This document shows, in pieces, positions 55,709 to 64,000 of a DNA stretch of 64,000 nucleotides; positions within the stretch are counted from its first letter, which is position 1, and each line of letters starts with the position of its first letter. Below the pieces are notes generated by a model. It was given only the letters and a program-made list of their open reading frames with translations, did not search any database and was not told the DNA's origin. The stretch lies in NCBI GenBank assembly GCA_963708675.1, contig CAVPTO010000003.1, positions 248,001 through 312,000 on the forward strand, in the 5' to 3' direction. This DNA comes from DATAXP01 sp963708675. Lineage in GTDB: Bacteria > Planctomycetota > Planctomycetia > Pirellulales > PNKZ01. Made by a program: the position numbers and the translations under genes.

Positions 55709-58700
55709 TGCATAGACGTGTTCTCTTATCTGCGTGGTTCGTCGTCGCATGCGCGGCGGGTGTCTCGGCCGACGATAAAGTCACCTACGATCAGCAAGTC
55801 GTGGCGATCTTCCGCGAGTCGTGCTTGTCGTGTCACAACGCCGAGCAAAAGAAAGGCGACCTGGACCTTTCGTCGTATGCAGGCCTCTCCGTCGGCTCAA
55901 GCTCCGGCGAAGTCGTCGATGCCGGCAATGCCGATGCGTCGAAACTGCTCCTCGTGATCTCGCATCGCGTCGAGCCGTTCATGCCGCTGGGCAAGCCCAA
56001 GTTGGCCGACGACAAGATCGCGGTGATTCGCAAATGGATCGAACAAGGGCTGCTCGAGAACAGCGGCTCGGTCGCGAAGAAAGGCAAGCCGCGTGCGAAT
56101 CCCACGTTGTCGACAGCTCCCACGGGCAAACCGACCGATCCAATCGCGTTGCCGTCCGACGCTCTGCTCGAACCGGTGGTTCATGCGCCGCGATCCACGG
56201 CCGTTACGGCGATGGCGCACAACCCGTGGGCGCCTCTGCTGGCAATCGGCGGACAAAAGCAGATTCTGCTCTATCGCACTGACAGCCTCAGTTTGGCAGG
56301 CATCTTGCCATTCCCCGAAGGCTTCGCGAACTCGCTGCAATTCACGCGGAATGGTAAGTATCTGCTGGCGGCCGGCGGTCTCGGCGCGCAAAGCGGACAT
56401 GCGGTGTTGTTCGATTTCGTCACCGGCCGTCGCGTGGCACGCGTTGGCGACGAATACGACGCGATCCTCGCAGCCGACATCAATCCCGAGCAGTCGATCA
56501 TTGCCATTGGTGGTCCGAATCGTTTGGTGAAAGGCATTAACGTCGCGTCGGGCGAAACGATCTACACGATCAAGAAGCATACCGATTGGGTCACGTCGCT
56601 GGCGTTCAGTCCCGACGGCGTGCTGCTGGCCGATGGTGATCGCAACGGCGGGTTGCTCGTCTCCGAGGCCGCCAACGGCGGGCTATTCTACGATCTACGC
56701 GGGCACACCGCCGCGGTGACGGCTGTTTCCTTTCGCAGCGACTCGAACGTGCTCGCTTCCGGTTCGGAGGACGGCACGATTCGACTTTGGAATATGCAAG
56801 ATGGCGCGGCGATCAAGAATTGGCAGCATGGCGACCGCGTGACCGATGTGCGTTACGCCCTCGACGGTAAGCTGATCTCTACCGGTCGCGATCACAAGGT
56901 GAAGGTCTGGGACGGCGACGGCAAACTCCTCCGCGAGTTCGAAGCGTTTCCCGATATCGCGCTCCGCGGCGTATTCAATGACGGCGGCACTCGCGTGATC
57001 GGGGCCGATTGGTCAGGGCAAGTCCGCGTGTTTAACGCCACCGACGGCGCGCGGCTGGGCGAACTGAATCCGAATCCGCTGCCGTTGGCACTGCAAATCG
57101 CGCAGGCGGAGCAACTCGTTGCAACTCTCGCCGCGAAGCAGGGCGAATGGACCGGCAACCTCGCGTCGCTCCGTCAAGACGCGGAGAATATCACGCGAGA
57201 GACGAATGCGCTCAAGCAACGCAAGGCCGATCTCGAAGGCGACGTCATGAAGGCGGCCGAGGCGGAACTCGCCGCAGCTCGATCGGCTCACGAGAAGGCC
57301 GTCGCGGAAAAGAGCGAGACGGCTGGGCAACGTGCTGCAGATGCGGAAGCGGCGACAAAGAAGTTGGAAGGATTGCGTGCGGAACTTGCCTTGATGCCCA
57401 AGCGCATTACCGATGGCGAGGCCGCAGCGGCAGGCAAATCGCAAGAGGCTGGAGCGCTTGAACGCACAATCGCTGAGCACACAGCCGCGGCGCCGCGACT
57501 CAAGCAACTACGAGCGGCGGTGGCGTTTACTCCCGTGTTTTATGGTCGTCTCGAACTCGCGGAGTCTCAATCGCAACAGGAAGACCGTATGGCCGCTGTG
57601 CAGGCGGCCCAAGACGTTCTGCGTGCTCGGCAGACGGCGCTGGCCAGGCTCAAGGAGGAAATCGTCAACGGCCCGGCATTGATCGCCATGCGCGAGCAAC
57701 AGCTCGTGGCGTCTCGTGAGGCGGTCGCGGCCACCCAAAAACCGGTTGCGGATGCTCAGGCCGCCTTGGTGCCAATCGTGGCGAAGGCCAATGCCGATGG
57801 CGAGTTGCTGAAGTTAAAGACTGCTGAAGTCGCGACGATGCTCGACGCGCTGAACAAGGTGAAGGCCACAGTCGACGCGGCGCAGGCGGCTGTAGCCAAG
57901 GCACAGGCCGACGCCAGCAGTCTGCTCGCCACGGTGCAAGGAACGCAAGCCAACATCCTTGCGAAACAAACGGCGCAGAAAGTCGTTGGCGACGTCGCCA
58001 GCGGAAAGAAGGCCGAACTCGAAAAGCTCACGGTCGACGCCACGACCAAAGAAGCCGAACTCGCCGCCGCTCGGACAGCCGCGCAGCCGAAGATTGAAGC
58101 ACTTCAGAAGTCGCAAGGCGATCTTCATTCCGTGTCGCAGTCGCTCGACAAAACCACTGCTGACGCGAAGGTGCGTCTCGATGCGATTGCTCGATTGAAA
58201 GGCGAACATCAAGCGAAGGTCGACGCGCTCGCCAAGGCGCGGGCCGACGTGCAGGCAAAGCTCGAAGCGTTGCAGCGGGCGATGGCTGCGGCGAAGGAAA
58301 AGCCCGACGACAAGTCGCTGGCGGAAGCAGTGGAGGCCCGAAGGAACGAACACGCGGTGGCTGCCGCGGCGGTTCCGTCGCAAGAGACGGAGCTACAAAG
58401 TCTGGCGGCGTTCGCGACCGAACTGGAGGCGGAACACGGAACGCTTGCCGATCTCGTGGGTAAGCTAATGACACAGCGACAATCGTTGGCACAGGCGACG
58501 CAAACACTCGAAGCCGACGCGAAGCCGAGCATCGCGGCGGTCGATCGGCTGACGAAGGAGCACAGCGCGCTGACGGTTCGAGTGACCGCTTTGAATGAGG
58601 AAACGCCGCGATTGCAGGCTTCGGTGACGTTGCTCACGCAAGAACTGGCGGGCATGAACGAAAGCGTGACGCAGTTGACGAATCAGCGAAACGGCGTCGT

Positions 58701-59106
58701 CGAGCGAATCAAGACGCTTGAAGCGGAGCATCGCAAGGCGATGGAAGCACTTGCCGCGCCGGCGGCGGCGCATCAGGCGGCGGTGGCGGCGGCGGACGCC
58801 GCGAAGAGGCAAGCGGAGACGTCGCAACAGGCAGTAGCAGCGGCGCAGGTGCACCTGGAGGCGGAGCGAAAGAAGCTGAACGCGGCGCTCGAGAAAGTTG
58901 CAAGCGCCGATAAAGAACTCGCCACGGCGAAAGCCGCTGTCGAAAGTGGTCCGCGGCGGATCGCGGAGAGCGAGGCCGCAGTTCAACAAGCCGTCGAGGC
59001 AGTGGCCGCCGCCGAATCAGCCGCCACGCAGGCCGCCGCCTCGGTCGAGGCGGTTACAAAGAAGCTCGACGAGGTTACGGCGGCTTGGATGTCAACGAAG
59101 TCGTGA
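55708..59106 (+). CDS. PSCyt1–WD40–coiled-coil secreted protein
   Basis: 1132 residues. The signal is RRVLLSAWFVVACAAGVSAD. The PSCyt1 domain has FRESCLSCHNAEQKKGDLDL (CxxCH near residue 38). About six WD40 repeats lie at 160-440 (ASGSEDGTIRLWNMQDGAAI; STGRDHKVKVWDGDGKLLRE). Then comes a very long coiled coil, about 470-1130, rich in Ala, Glu, Lys, Gln and Thr, with repeats such as ALAKARADVQAKLEALQRAM. The coiled coil replaces the PPC region of its paralogue at 31794-35399. It is the last gene of the second operon; a LeuB remnant lies just beyond its end on the other strand. Confidence 0.88.
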
Positions 59107-59134
59107 TTACGGCGGACGAGGTTCACAACGGCGG

Positions 59135-59212
59135 CTAAATCGCGTCTGCCTTGAGGCCTTCGGCCGCCACTTCGGGCCCGGTGCCGTCGCCGCCGATGAT
59201 TGCGATCTTCAT
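59135..59212 (-). pseudogene. 5' remnant of an isopropylmalate/isocitrate dehydrogenase gene (LeuB-like)
   Basis: ATG at 59212 opens 25 codons ending in TAG at 59135: KIAIIGGDGTGPEVAAEGLK then ADAI. This is the beta-decarboxylating dehydrogenase N-terminus (usually KIAVIxGDGIGPEV). The rest of that roughly 350-residue enzyme is absent. The ATG overlaps the thermonuclease stop as TAATG, so it still sits in translational coupling. Confidence 0.75.
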
Positions 59213-59760
59213 TATTCGGGAAGGCTCCAAACGCCGCGGGTGGCGGCGCGGGCTTCTTCCTGCGCGTGGCGATAGCGCGTCTTGATCGACGACGAATAAA
59301 AGAAGTTCGGCTCGTATCGGGCGAGCCCTTGTCGAACCAACTCTTCGTTCAACATGCGGTCGCCGACCCACACGAACGCGAGGAATCGGCCGTAGCGATC
59401 GACGCGCTCGTTATCGAGTTGCAGCCGCACGTCGCGACCGGCGACGAACGTCTCGGTGAAGGCCTTGGCTTCGGGCCCGAAAGGTTCGACGGGATGATTT
59501 GGCTTGACGGTTTCGGGCGTGTTGACGCCCATCAGCCGCACACGCGCACCGTTCGTGAGTTGCAGCGTGTCGCCGTCGACGACGTAACGAACCTGGTAAA
59601 CGCCTTCGTCAAGTGACTCGGGCATCGTTGTGCCCGGCGCGACGAACAATCGATAGATTGCCAAGCAGCCGACGCAAACGCCAGACGCGTACCACGACCA
59701 TGGCGTCGGTTCACCGCGCCATCGCAAACTTCGCGACGAAGGCGAGACGCCGACATTCAT
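59212..59760 (-). CDS. Staphylococcal-nuclease-like thermonuclease (membrane-anchored)
   Basis: 182 residues. A hydrophobic N-terminal segment (WYASGVCVGCLAIYRLFVAP) precedes the SNase fold: YQVRYVVDGDTLQLTNGARV (Asp of the calcium site), RLMGVNTPETVKP with the catalytic Arg, and DVRLQLDNERVDRYGRFLAF with the second Arg, then NEELVRQGLARYEPNF and ARAATRGVWSL. The catalytic residues are present. It cuts DNA and RNA outside the cytoplasm. Next to it downstream are only the LeuB remnant and a convergent WD40 gene. Confidence 0.88.
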   Translation of the reverse strand: MNVGVSPSSRSLRWRGEPTPWSWYASGVCVGCLAIYRLFVAPGTTMPESLDEGVYQVRYVVDGDTLQLTNGARVRLMGVNTPETVKPNHPVEPFGPEAKAFTETFVAGRDVRLQLDNERVDRYGRFLAFVWVGDRMLNEELVRQGLARYEPNFFYSSSIKTRYRHAQEEARAATRGVWSLPE

Positions 59761-59787
59761 CCGTGCGCTGGAGCCGTAAGGGCTCGA

Positions 59788-60090
59788 TCAGTTCTTGCTG
59801 AAGTCGAACTGTTCGGTGGGCTTGCGACCCAGCGGGTTCTTGAGGAAGCGCTTTCGGCATTCGGGGCAAAGGTCGAAGCGCATCTGTTGATAAACCTCGT
59901 CGCTGACCTCGCTGCTGCGCGTGTCGTCGAGGCGCTCGAGCAGATCGCTCAGCTCCTGCAGATTGTCCGTGTCTTCGTCATCGATCTCCAACGGGTCGAA
60001 AGCGGCATAGATTTCCAGCTTCACGACATAACGCAGGTCGTCCTGCGAATCGAGTGGACGCTTACACAAATCGCACGAGTAATGAACCAT
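59788..60090 (-). CDS. Small two-CxxC zinc-ribbon protein
   Basis: 100 residues from ATG 60090; the longer frame upstream is not coding in character. There are two CxxC pairs, YSCDLCKRPLDSQ at the start and FDLCPECRKRFLKNPLGRK near 75-93, separated by an acidic, Leu-rich helix (DTDNLQELSDLLERLDDTRS). It looks like a small zinc-ribbon protein of a type widespread in planctomycetes; function unknown. It lies 27 bases before the thermonuclease gene on the same strand. Confidence 0.75.
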   Translation of the reverse strand: MVHYSCDLCKRPLDSQDDLRYVVKLEIYAAFDPLEIDDEDTDNLQELSDLLERLDDTRSSEVSDEVYQQMRFDLCPECRKRFLKNPLGRKPTEQFDFSKN

Positions 60091-60446
60091 CGCTCGGTTT
60101 CCCCTAAGCCTGTGATCTTGGCCTCGACTCACGCTTCTTCCGTGTTTTCTGGCACGAATGAAACATGCGTGAACCGCACCGACAGATTTCATCCTAATGG
60201 CAACGCGCGCGGCGCGGCAAGATATTCTCTGACGAAAATCTAGCGTGACAGCGACTCGTATTTTTCGAAGACTTTTTCGGTGATGAAGACGAAACTGATC
60301 TTGACGTCTGCGACGCGGCGACCTTTTGCTATGCAGTGGCTCGCGCGCTGAGTAGAATTGAGTGGACGAGTTCTCCGAAGGCCGACGCGGTGAATCGGCG
60401 CCGCGTGCTGCGGACGGACTGCTGACCGGGACGTAGGAGACCTGGA

Positions 60447-61085
60447 ATGGTGAGTGTCGGCGCGGTAGACGCGCTCAGCGCCAGCGTGCTGGTGTTGAAT
60501 CGGTTTTACATGGCGGTTCACGTCATTAATGTCCGTCGGGCGTTTACGCTTTTATTTCGTGAGTTGGCCGAGGTTGTCCACCTCGAAGAGCAAGGACAAT
60601 TCGCCAACTACAACTTCGAGTCGTGGCGTGAAATCAGCGAGCTGAAAGCGAGCTTCAAGGAGCCGCATCAGGATTGGATCCGCGCTGTCAATTTCGAGAT
60701 CCAAGTTCCGCGCGTGATCCGCTTGCTCGACTACGACCGCTTGCCCAAACAGGTCGTTCGCTTTAATCGTCGCAACATCTTCGCTCGCGACGGCAATCGC
60801 TGTCAGTATTGCGGCAAGCGATTTCCAACGAGCGAACTGAGCCTCGACCACGTTGTGCCGCGCAGCCGCGGCGGCGAGACTTCGTGGGAGAATATCGTGT
60901 GCAGCTGCGTGAAGTGCAACGTTCGCAAAGGGGGGCGCACGCCGGCCGAAGCGCACATGCATCTCATCAAAAACCCCGTGAAGCCGAAGCGCAGCCCGCT
61001 ATTGAACATGAAGCTCGGCAACCCGAAGTACGAGAGCTGGAAGACTTTCTTGGACAACGCGTACTGGTCGGTGGATTTGAAATAG
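60447..61085 (+). CDS. HNH endonuclease-domain protein
   Basis: 212 residues. The N-terminal helical domain includes ALSASVLVLNRFYMAVHVIN. An HNH core starts near 105: NIFARDGNRCQYCGKRFPTS (CxxC), ELSLDHVVPRSRGGETSWEN (DH and Asn) and VCSCVKCNVRKGGRTPAEA (CxxC). It is a four-Cys zinc HNH of the McrA/restriction-like type with a conserved C-terminal NPKYESWKTFLDNAYWSVDL. The TAGGAG at 60436-60441 supports the start. No methylase or mobile-element genes lie beside it, so it is probably a housekeeping rather than selfish nuclease. Confidence 0.85.
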   Translation: MVSVGAVDALSASVLVLNRFYMAVHVINVRRAFTLLFRELAEVVHLEEQGQFANYNFESWREISELKASFKEPHQDWIRAVNFEIQVPRVIRLLDYDRLPKQVVRFNRRNIFARDGNRCQYCGKRFPTSELSLDHVVPRSRGGETSWENIVCSCVKCNVRKGGRTPAEAHMHLIKNPVKPKRSPLLNMKLGNPKYESWKTFLDNAYWSVDLK

Positions 61086-61202
61086 TCAGTTGTCAGTGGT
61101 CCGTTGTCAGTTGCTTTCAGAAAACGACAAAAAAGGCGGTGCGTGAGCTGATCACGCACCGCCTTTATTTTTCAACTGACTACGGACCACGGACGACTGA
61201 CA
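61086..61202. repeat. Inverted-repeat element enclosing a bidirectional terminator
   Basis: Two 29-base arms, 61086-61114 and 61174-61202, are near-perfect reverse complements (GTCAGTTGTCAGTGGTCCG-type). They bracket a 15-base-pair stem, AAAGGCGGTGCGTGA (61133-61147) with TCACGCACCGCCTTT (61153-61167). A run of A lies before it and a T-rich run after it, so it ends transcription from both the HNH and ferredoxin genes. Confidence 0.75.
61133..61172. terminator. Bidirectional intrinsic terminator
   Basis: A 15-base-pair stem with a five-base loop is flanked by A-rich bases on the left and TTTATTTTT on the right, between the convergent HNH and ferredoxin genes. It is nested in the 61086-61202 inverted repeat. 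Confidence 0.85.
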
Positions 61203-61211
61203 AAACCGCCA

Positions 61212-61487
61212 CTACTCGCACAGTGGCGTTTTCTTCTCGGTGATGACTTCGCACTGCGGAGCCATCTCGGCGTTCAGGGCCGTGAAGGCTTTCCACTCTT
61301 CCGGCAAGTTGTCCTCGTGGAAGATCGCCTCGACCGGACATTCCGGAACGCACGCTTCGCAGTCGATGCACTCATCCGGATGGATGTAGAGAATCTTCTC
61401 GCCTTCGTAGAAGCACTCGACCGGGCAAACGACTACGCAGTCGGTGTACTTGCAGCCGAAACAAGGTTCGGCAACGACGTGAGTCAT
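61212..61487 (-). CDS. 7Fe-type ferredoxin (FdxA-like)
   Basis: 91 residues. The first cluster stretch is CFGCKYTDCVVVCPVECFYE with Cys 9, 12, 17, 21 and 25. The second is ECIDCEACVPECPVEAIFHE with a full CxxCxxCxxxCP. This is the Azotobacter-type 3Fe-4S/4Fe-4S ferredoxin plan. It ends in a helical extension (LPEEWKAFTALNAEMA). It carries electrons in the cytoplasm. An AAGGAG-type Shine-Dalgarno lies eight bases before the start. It stands alone between the bidirectional terminator and a sigma-factor gene. Confidence 0.9.
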   Translation of the reverse strand: MTHVVAEPCFGCKYTDCVVVCPVECFYEGEKILYIHPDECIDCEACVPECPVEAIFHEDNLPEEWKAFTALNAEMAPQCEVITEKKTPLCE

Positions 61488-61879
61488 CGACGGACTTCTC
61501 CTTGCAAAGACTCGATAAGAACGCGAAACAGGCCAGCAGGCTAACCGCTGCCCGAGCTTTGCTCAAGCGGGCTGGCCTTCGATGGCATTCGACATGGTGC
61601 CGAAAAATGTGTCAAGCCGGTGAACTTTGCTGCCCCGGTAATCCGAGCCGCCATGCCGGGATCGCATGGTAGTTATCGGAGTTCCAGACGGTCAAGGCAC
61701 AGGGTGACGATCCTGTCACCTTGGCCAATCGAGCTTGCTTCTAGGATGCGCCGGAAGCTAAAATCCTTAGTGGATGGTCTTTGGGGAGTTAGTTCGCTCC
61801 CGCTCGGGCGATTTCTGGAACTCTGCACCCCGAACGACGGGCTCGAAAAGCAGCGCGACGACTCACGAGGTTTCACGCC
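61488..61879. other. Divergent promoter region between ferredoxin and ECF sigma genes
   Basis: 392 bases without a convincing gene. It holds the ferredoxin ribosome-binding site and small hairpins CCATGC/GCATGG at 61651-61669 and GGTGAC/GTCACC at 61703-61720. It should carry the promoters of both divergent genes; I could not identify their boxes with confidence. Confidence 0.5.
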
Positions 61880-62452
61880 GTGGCCCTGTCGGATCCCGAT
61901 CGAGTAATCTTGGAAGACTGCCTCACCCGCAAACCGCGAGGGTGGGAGAAGTTTGTCAATCGCTTTCTCGGACTGGTCATTCACGTAGTGAATCACTCGG
62001 CCCAGGCACGCAGCATTCGGCTGTCAGCGCAAGATCGCGAAGACCTTTCTGCCGACGTGTTTATGACGATCGTCAAGGACGATTTCGCCGTCCTTCGGCA
62101 CTTCCGCGGCCAGAGCAGTCTGGCCACCTATCTCACGGTCGTGGCCCGCCGTGTCGTCGTCCGCGAACTGTTGCAGCGCAAAAGTGCTTCGCGACTCAGC
62201 GCCTCGGCCATTCCCATGACGCCCGACAGCGATCGCCCTGAACAAAGGCTCGAACATCGCGAGGAAGTCGAGCGGTTGCTCGAAGAACTCGACGATTCTG
62301 AAGCCGTCGTCGTGCGCTTGTATCATCTGGAAGGCATGAGCTACCAGGAGATCAGCGTCCGCACCGGATTGCCCGAGAATAGCGTCGGGCCGGTTCTCAG
62401 CCGCGCTCGTCAGAAGATGCGTCAGGCCGGCGCCGAACCGTCGCCCAGTTAA
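61880..62452 (+). CDS. ECF-type RNA polymerase sigma factor
   Basis: 190 residues from a GTG. The region 2 core is LSAQDREDLSADVFMTIVKD with FRGQSSLATYLTVVARRVVV. The region 4 helix-turn-helix is EAVVVRLYHLEGMSYQEISV and TGLPENSVGPVLSRARQKMR. There is no membrane anti-sigma gene beside it, so its control is not visible here. It is followed 112 bases later by DAHP synthase on the same strand. It resembles the sigma-24-like ECF factors numerous in planctomycetes. Confidence 0.88.
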   Translation: MALSDPDRVILEDCLTRKPRGWEKFVNRFLGLVIHVVNHSAQARSIRLSAQDREDLSADVFMTIVKDDFAVLRHFRGQSSLATYLTVVARRVVVRELLQRKSASRLSASAIPMTPDSDRPEQRLEHREEVERLLEELDDSEAVVVRLYHLEGMSYQEISVRTGLPENSVGPVLSRARQKMRQAGAEPSPS

Positions 62453-62564
62453 TCGTCTGGCCGATCGCCGGTTGTGTCATCGCGGCAATGGCGCTTATCA
62501 TCGACCGTTGAGTCGGCGAACTCGTTCGCTGCGTCCGTAGGTCACCGCCGGAGAGATCGCACCC

Positions 62565-63578
62565 GTGATTGTCGTTATGCGAAAGGATGCCTCGGAAACC
62601 GAGGTCCAGCACGCCGTCCAACGCGTCGAGGCACTGGGAATGAAGGCGCACGTGTTGCGCGGCGTCGAACGTACGGTCGTGGCCGCCATTGGCGCCGAGC
62701 GCGAAGGATTGAAGGAAGCGCTCGAAGCAGGCCTCGGAGTGGCGCAAGTGATGCCGATCCTCGCCCCGTACAAAATCGCCAGCCGCGAGGTCAAAAACGA
62801 ACCCACCGTCGTCAAAGCGCGTGGATTGCGTGTCGGCGGCGGTCGTATTGGCGTGATTGCCGGCCCCTGCTCGGTCGAAAGCGAAGAGCAAATCCTCAAC
62901 GCGGCGGTGGCCATCAAGGAAGCGGGAGCCACGGCCTTGCGCGGTGGCGCGTTCAAGCCGCGAACCAGTCCGTACAGCTTCCAGGGCCTGAAGGAAGAAG
63001 GCCTGAAAATGTTGGCGACCGCCCGCGACGCGACCGGCCTGGCCATCGTGACCGAGGTGGTCGCCGGCGAGGATTTGCCGTTGGTCGGGAAATACGCTGA
63101 CGTGCTGCAGATTGGGGCCCGCAACATGCAGAACTACCGGCTACTCGAAGCGGCGGGCAAACAGCCGCTGCCGGTGCTGCTCAAGCGTGGGCCGAGCGCC
63201 ACGATCGAAGAACTGCTGCTGGCGGCCGAGTACATTCTCGACGCGGGCAACCCGAACGTGATGCTCTGCGAGCGCGGCATCCGCACGTTCGAGAATCACA
63301 CACGGTTCACGCTTCCGTTGGCGACGGTTGTGTTCTTGCACGGCAAAACGCATCTGCCGGTCGTCGTGGACCCTAGTCACGGGACGGGGCACAGTTGGCT
63401 GGTGCCGCAGATGGCGGTCGCGAGTGTCGCTGCCGGCGCGGATGGCCTGATCCTCGAAGTGCATCCGGACCCCGAGAACGCGTTGAGCGACGGATACCAG
63501 TCGCTCAACTTCGCACAGTTCCAAGAAACGATGAAGCAGTGCCGCAAGGTGGCCGAAGCGCTGGGGCGAACGATTTAG
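62565..63578 (+). CDS. aroF: 3-deoxy-7-phosphoheptulonate (DAHP) synthase, type I-beta
   Basis: 337 residues from a GTG. It makes DAHP from erythrose 4-phosphate and PEP, the first shikimate step. The N-terminal ferredoxin-like regulatory domain (IVVMRKDASETEVQHAVQRV, to about 85) is typical of feedback-controlled Thermotoga-type enzymes. The barrel follows: GVIAGPCSVESEEQILNAAV, RGGAFKPRTSPYSFQGLKEE, LLKRGPSATIEELLLAAEYI and HLPVVVDPSHGTGHSWLVPQ. Metal ligands (Cys, His, Glu, Asp) fall in these loops. Confidence 0.93.
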   Translation: MIVVMRKDASETEVQHAVQRVEALGMKAHVLRGVERTVVAAIGAEREGLKEALEAGLGVAQVMPILAPYKIASREVKNEPTVVKARGLRVGGGRIGVIAGPCSVESEEQILNAAVAIKEAGATALRGGAFKPRTSPYSFQGLKEEGLKMLATARDATGLAIVTEVVAGEDLPLVGKYADVLQIGARNMQNYRLLEAAGKQPLPVLLKRGPSATIEELLLAAEYILDAGNPNVMLCERGIRTFENHTRFTLPLATVVFLHGKTHLPVVVDPSHGTGHSWLVPQMAVASVAAGADGLILEVHPDPENALSDGYQSLNFAQFQETMKQCRKVAEALGRTI

Positions 63579-63639
63579 TCGCGCGTCGTCGAACGAATCG
63601 TTCGCCGCACGCGCTCCGCTGGCGCGTCGCGGCTACCTA

Positions 63640-63942
63640 TTATCGCCGCCAATTCGGCTTCGACCGCCGCGCGTTGGGATGCCGTCTCACAGGCGCCATC
63701 GGCTCGCGCGGAATCACCTGATCATCGCGGCAGCGCTTGACGCTGCGGGCGCGGTCGCCCTGCCCCAGTTTCGCATGCTCCTCGTCAATCTCGTATTCAA
63801 CAGGCTGTCCTGCTCTCAATCGCTCGAACAACCCCACCTCGGCGGCGCTCGAGTGAAAGAAGACATCCGGGCTATCGAGGCCGGGTGTGATGAAACCGAA
63901 GTTCTTCTCGACGACCACTTGCTTGATGAATCCGAGGGGCAT
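63640..63942 (-). CDS. Cold-shock-domain protein
   Basis: 100 residues. The beta-barrel CSD is at 1-65: GFIKQVVVEKNFGFI (RNP1-like, with Asn in place of the usual Gly) and SPDVFFHSSAAEVGLFERLR (RNP2-like), then GQPVEYEIDEEHAKLGQGDR. A basic Arg/Pro-rich tail follows (VRRHPNARRSKPNWRR) and could add nucleic-acid contacts. It is a single-stranded nucleic-acid-binding protein by family. It lies near the right edge of the window and converges on the aroF gene. Confidence 0.82.
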   Translation of the reverse strand: MPLGFIKQVVVEKNFGFITPGLDSPDVFFHSSAAEVGLFERLRAGQPVEYEIDEEHAKLGQGDRARSVKRCRDDQVIPREPMAPVRRHPNARRSKPNWRR

Positions 63943-64000
63943 GGATCGCGACGGCCTTTACTCTGGAATCTTTTTCGGTTCGTACGGGTGATTGCGCTTC

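Noticed and set aside
59788..60192. Longer start for the zinc-ribbon gene at 60192
   Set aside because: The first 34 residues are Arg/His-rich without coding character; the 60090 ATG begins the conserved CxxC segment.
60240..60521. Minus-strand frame ending KISFVFITEKVFEKYESLSR
   Set aside because: The end looks protein-like, but the rest is not coding in character and overlaps the HNH gene start; too weak to call.

Overview
The window is a high-GC bacterial chromosome segment from a planctomycete, most likely a Pirellulales-type lineage. The case rests on lineage-marked families: two clusters of DUF1501 proteins with PSCyt2/PSD1 (DUF1549/DUF1553) proteins and PSCyt1-WD40 proteins, a YTV-repeat cell-surface protein, ECF-type sigma usage and many short palindromic intergenic repeats. 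About 50 protein genes are supported. No rRNA, tRNA, CRISPR array or transposase gene was seen.

Layout. 1-320: a hairpin-rich stretch that may be a structured RNA, ahead of mraY-murG (peptidoglycan lipid I/II synthesis) and an NAD-dependent epimerase. 3.7-10.1 kb: a tripartite exporter made of a TolC-like lipoprotein (+), facing an operon (-) of a DevB/HlyD adaptor, two different DevC permeases and a DevA-type ATPase fused to a cyclic-nucleotide-binding domain. A 222-bp inverted repeat sits between the two permease genes. 10.2-12.2 kb: a UbiB/ABC1 kinase and rpsU. 12.5-28.7 kb: a long minus-strand type IV pilus / type II secretion operon. In transcription order it holds three prepilin-like genes, a small secreted protein, a GspH-like prepilin, pilM, pilN, pilO, a PilP-like gene, the secretin, a TPR lipoprotein (pilotin-like), a histidine kinase, a response regulator, a STAS protein, pilB and pilC. 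28.8-31.8 kb: nadC, a ComEA-like protein, small secreted proteins and a zincin.

31.8-39.9 kb (-) and 49.4-59.1 kb (+) hold two paralogous planctomycete surface/cytochrome operons. In the first, PSCyt1, WD40 and PPC-like modules are in one 1201-residue protein; in the second, PPC and PSCyt1-WD40 are separate proteins. Between them lie cbiET (cobalamin), a PIG-L deacetylase, an OFA-type MFS carrier, rimO, pgsA, a CPBP protease, an SDR and the YTV protein. The right end has a LeuB-like 5' gene remnant, a thermonuclease, a zinc-ribbon protein, an HNH nuclease, a 7Fe-type ferredoxin, an ECF sigma factor, DAHP synthase and a cold-shock-domain protein.

Five genes (kinase near 17.57 kb, TPR protein near 18.37 kb, prepilin-like near 26.40 kb, YTV near 48.78 kb, PPC near 50.93 kb) are each broken by a phase shift while both halves keep good coding character. 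I read these mainly as sequencing or assembly indels, and give the reconstructed extents.
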